From JAVBKA01 sp031546715 (GTDB lineage: Bacteria; Bacillota; Clostridia; Oscillospirales; UBA929), in assembly GCA_031546715.1 (NCBI GenBank), contig JAVBKA010000208.1, forward strand, positions 1 through 10,605: DNA of 10,605 nt, in the 5' to 3' direction. How positions within the stretch are numbered: position 1 is the first letter of the stretch; every line of letters begins with the position of its first letter. Under the pieces are notes generated by a model, which saw only the letters and a program-made list of their open reading frames with translations, did not search any database and was not told where the DNA came from. The position numbers and the translations under genes are program-made. Shown here piece by piece: positions 1-6,713 of the stretch.

Positions 1-2
1 AA

Positions 3-3000
3 TTGAATAATGTTTTTAGAGTATTTGTTGAAAAAAAGTCGGGTTTTGATGTAGAGGCATTGGGATTATTGTCTGATTGCAGGGGATTTCTAGGCATAAA
101 CGCAGAAGGTCTTCGCTTATTCAATCTATATGACATACAAGGTATTACATCGGAAGGGCTTTCTCAAGCTCTTCACACGGTTCTTTCAGAGCCGATGTGC
201 GATAATATCTGGCTTGAGGAGCTTCCCTCTCTTGATGAAGGTTCAGAAATTTTTGCCTATGAAGCGTTGTCTGGTCAGTTCGACCAGCGGGCAGATTCAT
301 GTGCGCAGTGTTTGCAAATGCTTTTAGGTGGCGAACGTCCGCTAGTGCGCTCTGTCCGTGTTATTGCGTTGAAGGGTGTTACTTCGGAAGAGCTTGCAAA
401 GCTGAAAAAATACTTAATAAATCCTGTTGAAAGCTGCGAAGCGTCCATACAGCATGTTTCGTCCTTGGAAAAAACCTTTGCAAAGCCAAAGGACACTCCT
501 GTAGTTGAGGACTTTATTACCCTTAATCGGGACGAGCTGTCAGAACTGCTTGCGGCTCTAAGCTTGGCGATGGATATCGATGATATTCAGCATTTGCAAG
601 ACTATTTCCGCAATACTGAGCTGCGCGACCCAACACTTGCCGAGCTTAAGGTCATAGACACCTACTGGTCTGACCATTGCAGGCACACGACATTTTTTAC
701 CGAGATTGACAATGTAACAATTGACGACCCTCGAGTTCAGCGTGCATATGATAGCTATAAGTCGTTCAGAGGAGACGCTCCCGTCACCCTCATGAGCATC
801 GCTACCGCCGCTATGAAGCAGCTTAAGGCGGAAGGCTTGCTCGCTAGGCTTGACGAAAGCGACGAAATAAACGCTTGCACTGTTAGAGTTAAGGCTAGCA
901 TTGGCAACCAGCAGGAAAATTGGCTGCTGTTATTTAAAAACGAAACCCACAATCACCCGACGGAGATAGAACCCTTCGGCGGAGCGGCGACCTGTATCGG
1001 CGGCGCAATCCGTGACCCATTGTCAGGGCGGGCATATGTCTATCAAGCAATGCGTGTCACAGGCGCGGCAGACCCCAGAGCGGCGTTTGAGGATACCGTT
1101 AAGGGTAAGCTTCCCCAGCGCAAGATAACCACGTCAGCGGCGGCGGGCTATAGCTCCTACGGCAACCAAATCGGACTTGCCACAGGACTTGTCAGCGAGC
1201 TGTATCACCCCGGCTATGCCGCAAAACGCATGGAGCTTGGAGCGGTCATTGCCGCCGCACCAGAGGAAAATGTGGTTAGGGAAACTCCGGAAGCCGGAGA
1301 TATCGTGATATTATTAGGCGGTCGAACCGGCAGAGACGGAATTGGCGGCGCAACAGGTTCATCAAAAACTCACAACACCGCATCTGTCGAAGCTTGTGCC
1401 GCCGAAGTTCAGAAAGGAAACGCCCCCGAGGAGCGCAAACTTCAAAGGCTTTTCCGAAATTCTGAGGTTACTAAAAAAATAAAAAAATGCAACGACTTTG
1501 GCGCAGGCGGCGTTGCCGTTGCAATCGGCGAATTGGCGGACGGGCTGAAAATCGACTTGTCCAGAGTCCCAAAAAAGTACGAAGGTCTTGGCGGTCTTGA
1601 GCTTGCGATTTCCGAATCTCAGGAGCGTATGGCTATCGTTGTGGAGCGCAAAAATGTGTCCTTTATTCTGGACGCCGCCGCCCAGGAAAACCTTGAAGCA
1701 ACCCCTGTCGCCCTTGTGACGGACGAGCCTAGGCTGGTCATGGAATATAACGGCAAAACAATAGTCAACCTTTCAAGAGAGTTTCTCAACACCAACGGCG
1801 CAAAAAAGCACACCGATGCCGTTGTCCGTAAGACGCAAAACGCAAAAGCCCAAAAACCGTGGAAAAACGAAGAGCTGACTTTAGCCGAACGTTTTCTTCT
1901 CTTAACATCCGACTTAAATTTTTGCTCCCAGAGAGGTCTTGGTGAACGTTTTGACGGCTCTATCGGTGCAGGTAGTGTACTAATGCCCTTCGGTGGCACG
2001 TTGCAACACAGCCCAACGCAGGTCATTGCGGCGACACTGCCTGTTACAGACGCAACCACCGCCTCCGTCATGAGCTTCGGCTTTGACCCATATGTCAGCG
2101 AAACCGACTGCTTTGGCGGTGCGGTGTACTCTGTTGTGACCTCTGTTGCAAAGCTTGTTGCGGCTGGTGCGCCGTTAAGCGAAGCGTATCTTTCACTTCA
2201 AGAGTATTTCCCAAGAACTCAGGGAGAGCCTGAGCGTTGGGGCTTGCCAATGTCCGCACTTCTTGGTGCGTATGAGGCACAAATGGGCTTAGGAATTGCA
2301 GCCATCGGCGGCAAGGACTCTATGAGCGGCACATATGTCACCGACAATGACCAGCTTGACGTTCCCCCGACCTTGGTTTCCTTTGCCGTGGCTGTGTCTG
2401 ACGCTGAGAGGATAATATCCCCTGAGTTAAAGCAATCGGGTACAACTGTTTGTCTCTGGAAAGCTCCTGTTCAGCCTGACGGGTTGCCTGACTACAAGGC
2501 GTTAAAAGCCATGTGGGAGAGCATTTCAGCACTGACAGCACAGGGCAAGCTTCATTCCGCATGGGCGTGTGACGTTGGCGGCGTTGCTGGCGGCATAATC
2601 AAGTCCTGCTTTGGAAACAGCGTGGGCTTTGAATTTGACGAGAGTTTTAAGGATTATTTTGATGTCCCCTGCGGCAGTATAATCGCTGAAACTGATGAGT
2701 TTATAGAAGGCACAATTCTTGTTGGGCGCACTAATGACGGTCGTAACCTAGTGGCTGGCGATTCCATAATCCCTATCAGCACTCTGCTGACAGTTTGGGA
2801 AAAGCCGCTTGAAAACGTGTTCCCTACCCTGCCAAAAATCGTAGACACAGCGATTGTTGAGAAAATTACCTGCCCCAAGCATGTGCTTTTAGGTACAATA
2901 AACCGTATTATTCGCCCCAAGGTCGTCATACCGACATTTCCCGGGACAAACTGCGAACTTGACACTGCCCGCGCCGTTGAAGCGGCAGGTGGCGAGGCAA

Positions 3001-3710
3001 ACATTGTACTAATCCGCAATTTAACAGGCAATATGATTGAGCAATCGGCTCTGGATATTGAAAAGGCTCTCAGCGAAGCGCAGATGATGATTATTCCGGG
3101 AGGCTTTTCAGGCGGGGACGAACCTGACGGCTCTGGCAAGTATATAGTGTCCTTCTTCCGTCATGCCCGAGTAAAAGAAGCCGTCAGCACACTGCTTAGC
3201 AAGCAGGACGGGCTAATATTGGGTATCTGCAACGGCTTTCAGGCACTGATAAAACTCGGACTTGTGCCATTCGGCAGTATTTGCGACCTTGACGAGAACT
3301 GCCCTACCCTAACATTTAACCGCATTGGCAGACATCAATCCCGATACGTCAGCACCCGCGTCTCCTCCAGCCTTTCACCGTGGCTCTCCTGCTGTGAACT
3401 TGGCGCAGTTTATACAGTTCCCATATCCCACGGAGAGGGAAGATTTGTCGCTCCTGAAAACGTGCTGAAGCAGCTCAGTGGCAGCGGTCAAATCGCTCAG
3501 CAGTACTGCGATGCAAACGGTACGCCGTCCATGAGCATTGACATTAATCCAAACGGCTCAATGTGGGCAATCGAGGGGCTAACCAGTCCTGACGGCAGAG
3601 TTTTCGGAAAAATGGCGCATAGTGAGCGTTGCGGCGAGCATGTGGCGAAAAACATTTACGGCGCGAAGTATCAGCCACTATTTGAAGGCGGTGTCAATTA
3701 TTTTAAGTAA
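3..3710 (+). CDS. purL: Phosphoribosylformylglycinamidine synthase, single-chain PurL (clade II type)
   Basis: It converts formylglycinamide ribonucleotide, glutamine and ATP into FGAM, a step of de novo purine synthesis in the cytosol. The 1235 residues cover the whole large-chain architecture: an N-terminal PurS-like part (about 1-150), the linker motif YWSDHCRHTTF (221-231), a first AIR-synthase-like half with NETHNH (313-318), a second half with GGKDSM (769-774), and a C-terminal glutamine amidotransferase domain from about 980. In that domain the nucleophile is Cys1076 in GICNGFQ, and the partner residues are His1206 and Glu1208 in MAHSER near the C terminus. The length fits the roughly 1240-residue clostridial and streptococcal enzymes. 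The TTG start at position 3 gives an N terminus (NNVFRVFVEKKSGFD) that fits the family, but its ribosome binding site lies outside the window, so a start further upstream cannot be excluded. An A-rich run near 1471-1487 sits in frame and does not break the gene. The last 20 bases overlap the next gene. Confidence 0.96.
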   Translation: MNNVFRVFVEKKSGFDVEALGLLSDCRGFLGINAEGLRLFNLYDIQGITSEGLSQALHTVLSEPMCDNIWLEELPSLDEGSEIFAYEALSGQFDQRADSCAQCLQMLLGGERPLVRSVRVIALKGVTSEELAKLKKYLINPVESCEASIQHVSSLEKTFAKPKDTPVVEDFITLNRDELSELLAALSLAMDIDDIQHLQDYFRNTELRDPTLAELKVIDTYWSDHCRHTTFFTEIDNVTIDDPRVQRAYDSYKSFRGDAPVTLMSIATAAMKQLKAEGLLARLDESDEINACTVRVKASIGNQQENWLLLFKNETHNHPTEIEPFGGAATCIGGAIRDPLSGRAYVYQAMRVTGAADPRAAFEDTVKGKLPQRKITTSAAAGYSSYGNQIGLATGLVSELYHPGYAAKRMELGAVIAAAPEENVVRETPEAGDIVILLGGRTGRDGIGGATGSSKTHNTASVEACAAEVQKGNAPEERKLQRLFRNSEVTKKIKKCNDFGAGGVAVAIGELADGLKIDLSRVPKKYEGLGGLELAISESQERMAIVVERKNVSFILDAAAQENLEATPVALVTDEPRLVMEYNGKTIVNLSREFLNTNGAKKHTDAVVRKTQNAKAQKPWKNEELTLAERFLLLTSDLNFCSQRGLGERFDGSIGAGSVLMPFGGTLQHSPTQVIAATLPVTDATTASVMSFGFDPYVSETDCFGGAVYSVVTSVAKLVAAGAPLSEAYLSLQEYFPRTQGEPERWGLPMSALLGAYEAQMGLGIAAIGGKDSMSGTYVTDNDQLDVPPTLVSFAVAVSDAERIISPELKQSGTTVCLWKAPVQPDGLPDYKALKAMWESISALTAQGKLHSAWACDVGGVAGGIIKSCFGNSVGFEFDESFKDYFDVPCGSIIAETDEFIEGTILVGRTNDGRNLVAGDSIIPISTLLTVWEKPLENVFPTLPKIVDTAIVEKITCPKHVLLGTINRIIRPKVVIPTFPGTNCELDTARAVEAAGGEANIVLIRNLTGNMIEQSALDIEKALSEAQMMIIPGGFSGGDEPDGSGKYIVSFFRHARVKEAVSTLLSKQDGLILGICNGFQALIKLGLVPFGSICDLDENCPTLTFNRIGRHQSRYVSTRVSSSLSPWLSCCELGAVYTVPISHGEGRFVAPENVLKQLSGSGQIAQQYCDANGTPSMSIDINPNGSMWAIEGLTSPDGRVFGKMAHSERCGEHVAKNIYGAKYQPLFEGGVNYFK

Positions 3711-5133
3711 TTATTCAGATGTTTTAATCGTCGGAGCTGGCGTGGTTGGCGCGGCCGCTGCTTATGAGCTTAGCAAACTTGACATTTCTGTCACAGTGCT
3801 CGAAAAAGAAAATGATGTTGCCTGTGGGACAACTAAGGCAAACAGCGCAATAGTCCACGCAGGCTACGACCCCCACCCCAACACCCTGATGGCAAACTTA
3901 AACCGTCAGGGCGCAGACATGTTGGAACAGCTCTGCCACGACCTTGATGTGCCGTTTAAGCGTTGCCCCTCCATGGTGCTGGCTTTCGACGAGGACGATT
4001 TAAAAGCAATTGACATCCTAAGAGCACGCGGAATAGAAAACGGCGTGACGGACGTCACAATCATCTCAGGAGACGAAGTTAAGGCCCTAGAGCCAACCGT
4101 TAATCCAACGGTGCTTGGCGCACTGTATACAGCCATGTCTGGCATAGTGTCGCCATGGGAACTGTGCCTCGCGCTTTTGGACGCCGCTGTCAGAAATTCT
4201 ACTGTACTTCGGCTAAATACCTTGGTGACCGCTGTCGAGAAGCAAGGCGAAACTTGGGCAGTGGCGACGAATAACGGCGAGTACCGTGCAAAAGTCGTCA
4301 TCAATGCCGCAGGAGTATATTCAGGTCAGCTTCATGAGCTTGTTACCCATCAACCCATGAAAATTATTCCGTCTAAGGGCGAGTATTATCTACTTGACAA
4401 AAGCGAAAGCGTAAAAAACATACTGTTTCAGCCGCCCTCACGGCTTGGCAAAGGCGTTTTAGTCGCCCCCACGGTACATGGAAACGTTATTGTAGGACCA
4501 AACTCTGAAAACACCGCTATAGACGATACCGCCACAACCGCAAAGGGTCTGGGCTTTGTCAGCGAGCTTGCAAAACGCTCTGTCCCGACTTTGGAGCTTG
4601 GTACCGCAATCAGAAACTTTGCAGGACTGCGGGCAAACAGTGAGGTCGATGAGTTTCTAATATCCCGTGAGGGCAGCTACGTTGCTCTTGCGGGCATAAA
4701 ATCCCCTGGTTTGACCGCTGCGCCAGCAATCGGTATTATGGTTGCCAACATGCTTGTTGAGGCGGGGCTTGTTGAGGTTAAACGCCGCGACAATGCTGTG
4801 ACAACGCGAAATGTTCTCAGGCTTAAAGAGCTTCAACCAAGTGAACGCAATGAATATATCAAAAAAAATCCGTCATACGGCAGAATTATCTGCCGCTGTG
4901 AACAAATTTCAGAGGGTGAAATCCTCGACACCTTTGACACGCCCATACCGCCCAAAACCATTGACGGCATAAAACGCCGCTTAATGGCAGGTTCGGGACG
5001 TTGCCAAGGTGGCTTCTGCGGACCAAGAATTTTGCAGATTCTTTCTAAAAAGCTCGGTTTACCCGCCGAAGCCATTTGTCAGGACGCAGACCAGTCCAAT
5101 GTTTTGCTTAGGCGTGAGGAGTCGGGAGTATGA
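3691..5133 (+). CDS. GlpA-like FAD-dependent glycerol-3-phosphate dehydrogenase with C-terminal BFD-like [2Fe-2S] domain
   Basis: This is an FAD oxidoreductase of the DAO/GlpA/LhgO group. With the next two genes it probably oxidises sn-glycerol-3-phosphate to dihydroxyacetone phosphate anaerobically. From the GTG start it has 480 residues. The dinucleotide-binding motif GAGVVG is at 15-20, followed by family motifs NSAIVHAGYD and, near residue 340, GIKSPGLTAAPAIG. The C-terminal Fe-S domain shows CxC at Cys401/Cys403 and CxxxxC at Cys438/Cys443, the pattern of BFD-like ferredoxin domains, also found in E. coli GlpA. No usable start codon lies between the GTG at 3691 and the FAD motif, so the gene must begin inside purL; TTG at 3682 is the only close alternative. 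The GAAGG at 3684-3688 is only 2 bases from the GTG, which suggests dependence on ribosomes finishing purL. The substrate is inferred from family and neighbours; L-2-hydroxyglutarate or another 2-hydroxyacid is a less likely alternative. Confidence 0.9.
   Translation: MSIILSNYSDVLIVGAGVVGAAAAYELSKLDISVTVLEKENDVACGTTKANSAIVHAGYDPHPNTLMANLNRQGADMLEQLCHDLDVPFKRCPSMVLAFDEDDLKAIDILRARGIENGVTDVTIISGDEVKALEPTVNPTVLGALYTAMSGIVSPWELCLALLDAAVRNSTVLRLNTLVTAVEKQGETWAVATNNGEYRAKVVINAAGVYSGQLHELVTHQPMKIIPSKGEYYLLDKSESVKNILFQPPSRLGKGVLVAPTVHGNVIVGPNSENTAIDDTATTAKGLGFVSELAKRSVPTLELGTAIRNFAGLRANSEVDEFLISREGSYVALAGIKSPGLTAAPAIGIMVANMLVEAGLVEVKRRDNAVTTRNVLRLKELQPSERNEYIKKNPSYGRIICRCEQISEGEILDTFDTPIPPKTIDGIKRRLMAGSGRCQGGFCGPRILQILSKKLGLPAEAICQDADQSNVLLRREESGV
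5116..5121 (+). promoter_or_regulatory. Ribosome binding site of the GlpB-like gene
   Basis: GAGGAG lies 8 bases before the ATG at 5130, inside the end of the upstream gene. It supports the ATGA overlap start rather than a later one. Confidence 0.75.
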
Positions 5134-6380
5134 ATGCAGTCGTAGATGTAACAGTAATCGGCGGAGGTCCTGCCGGAATTGCGGTGGCATTGTCAGCACG
5201 GGAGAACGGCGCACAAAACGTTGTTATAATCGAACGTGACACTGAGCTTGGCGGCATACTCAACCAGTGCATTCACAGCGGCTTTGGGCTACAGCGGTTT
5301 AAAGAAGAGCTTACAGGTCCTGAATATGCCGAGCGGTATATTCACATGCTGTCAGAGCACCCTGAAATTGAGGTAAGGCTTGACACTACGGCAATTGACA
5401 TCATTTCTGGAAAGCCCCATATCGTCCGCACAGTCAGCTCAGAAAAAGGCGTTGAAGATATCGCCACCAAGGCTGTAATCCTTGCCATGGGCTGCCGCGA
5501 ACGTCCAAGAGGTGCGATTGCAATCCCCGGAACACGCCCCGCTGGAGTTTTGACCGCAGGCGCGGCGCAACGGTACGAAAACATTGAGGGTCTGCCAGTG
5601 GGCAGAGAGGTTGTCATTCTCGGCTCTGGCGACATCGGCTTGATTATGGCTCGGCGTATGACGTTGTCAGGCGCAAAGGTCAAGGCATGTATCGAACTAA
5701 TGCCATACTCCTCCGGACTTGCCCGAAATATCGCCCAATGTCTTGAGGATTTTGACATTCCGCTGTATTTATCTCATACCATCACTGAAATTCACGGCAA
5801 AAACAGGCTCACGGCGGTGACTGTTTCAAAAGTGGACGAAAACCGCAAGCCCATTGAGGGTTCAGCATTTACCATCGAATGTGACACTCTGCTGTTAAGC
5901 GTGGGTCTTATCCCTGAGAACGAGCTGACCACTCGTGCGGGTGTTGAAATCGACCCTAAAACCAGAGGGGCATATGTAGACGATAACCGCGAAACCTCGG
6001 TTTCGGGAATATATGCCTGCGGGAATGTCGCTCATGTCCATGATATTGTAGATTATGTGTCCATGGAGGCGGCAATTGCAGGAAAACATGCCGCGCTAAA
6101 GCACTGTACCGCAGAAAACAAGATAAAAGTCTCGGCAGGAGACGGAATTTTGTACACTGTTCCCCAATATATCAGTATTGAGGACGGCAAAAAGACCGCC
6201 GAGATATTTATGCGTGTTAAAAAACCTATGGAAAACAGCACAATCAAAGCTTATTGCGGCGGTGTGCCAATCGCCTCTGTACCTCGTGAGCATATGACGC
6301 CGGGGGAAATGGAGCGCATTGTAATTGCATATTCCAGAATAAGCGGAGATGTTGAGATTAAAGCGGAGGCGGGAAAATGA
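5130..6380 (+). CDS. GlpB-like FAD/NAD(P)-dependent oxidoreductase
   Basis: This is a pyridine nucleotide-disulfide-type flavoprotein of 416 residues, the usual second partner of GlpA-like dehydrogenases in clostridia and Thermotoga. It probably passes electrons from the GlpA-like subunit to NAD(P) or a quinone/ferredoxin-linked acceptor. An N-terminal FAD site GGGPAG is at 11-16. A second Rossmann motif, GSGDIG at 165-170, is for the nicotinamide nucleotide. The distal FAD motif reads YACGN in the segment before HVHDIVDY. There is no CxxxxC redox disulfide; Cys47, in the motif GGILNQCIHSGFG, and the Cys of GCRERPRGA are the notable cysteines. The ATG overlaps the upstream stop as ATGA, and the stop overlaps the next start in the same way, so the three proteins should be made in matched amounts. 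The role as a subunit is an inference from context and family; the electron acceptor cannot be read from the sequence. Confidence 0.88.
   Translation: MNAVVDVTVIGGGPAGIAVALSARENGAQNVVIIERDTELGGILNQCIHSGFGLQRFKEELTGPEYAERYIHMLSEHPEIEVRLDTTAIDIISGKPHIVRTVSSEKGVEDIATKAVILAMGCRERPRGAIAIPGTRPAGVLTAGAAQRYENIEGLPVGREVVILGSGDIGLIMARRMTLSGAKVKACIELMPYSSGLARNIAQCLEDFDIPLYLSHTITEIHGKNRLTAVTVSKVDENRKPIEGSAFTIECDTLLLSVGLIPENELTTRAGVEIDPKTRGAYVDDNRETSVSGIYACGNVAHVHDIVDYVSMEAAIAGKHAALKHCTAENKIKVSAGDGILYTVPQYISIEDGKKTAEIFMRVKKPMENSTIKAYCGGVPIASVPREHMTPGEMERIVIAYSRISGDVEIKAEAGK
6365..6369 (+). promoter_or_regulatory. Ribosome binding site of the DUF1667 gene
   Basis: A perfect GGAGG lies 7 bases before the ATG at 6377, inside the end of the GlpB-like gene. 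It fixes the short gene's start and argues that this small protein is strongly translated. Confidence 0.75.
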
Positions 6381-6712
6381 TTTGTGTTTTATGCCCGAAG
6401 GGGTGCAGAATAACGGTTGCAGACGGAAAAATATCGGGTTATAGCTGCTCAAAGGGTGAGGGTTATGCAAAAAAGGAGCTTGAAAACCCCCAACGCTCCG
6501 CCTCAGCCACTGTCGCCATCGAAGGAACGTTTCACCCAAGACTGCCTGTAAAATCGGACAAAGCCTTGCCAAAGGCTCTTGTCACCGAGGCTGTACGCTC
6601 CCTTGCTAATGTCACTGTATCTGCGCCTGTTAAAATCGGCGACGTTATTGTGCACGACGTTTTAGGCTCAGGCGTAAACTTCGTTGCAACTCGGACTATG
6701 GAGAAAAGCTGA
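6377..6712 (+). CDS. DUF1667 (COG3862-type) four-cysteine protein
   Basis: This small protein of 111 residues belongs to a family typically encoded with GlpA-like and GlpB-like oxidoreductases; its biochemical role is not established. Four cysteines sit at the N terminus: Cys3, Cys6 and Cys10 (CVLCPKGC) and Cys24 (GYSCSKG), an arrangement able to bind an iron-sulfur cluster or zinc. The C-terminal half, with APVKIGDVIVHDVLGSGVNFVATR, is the second conserved part of the family. The start overlaps the upstream stop as ATGA and has a perfect GGAGG. Because no GlpC-like iron-sulfur membrane subunit is present, I infer that this protein may be an electron-transfer or assembly subunit of the dehydrogenase. 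It ends one base before the next start codon. Confidence 0.88.
   Translation: MICVLCPKGCRITVADGKISGYSCSKGEGYAKKELENPQRSASATVAIEGTFHPRLPVKSDKALPKALVTEAVRSLANVTVSAPVKIGDVIVHDVLGSGVNFVATRTMEKS
6700..6708 (+). promoter_or_regulatory. Ribosome binding site deciding the start of the fusion gene
   Basis: GGAGAAAAG ends 5 bases before the ATG at 6714, with its GGAG core 10 bases away. It favours this ATG over the in-frame TTG at 6684, which lies inside the DUF1667 gene and has no such site. Confidence 0.65.
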
Positions 6713-6713
6713 T

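Noticed and set aside
1471..1487. Two close A7 runs in purL as a frameshift or slippage site
   Set aside because: The frame continues intact through conserved PurL sequence on both sides, and lysine codons explain the runs.
1619..2071. 150-residue minus-strand frame inside purL, and similar frames elsewhere
   Set aside because: Lies wholly opposite a strongly conserved coding region; composition is that of an antisense shadow.
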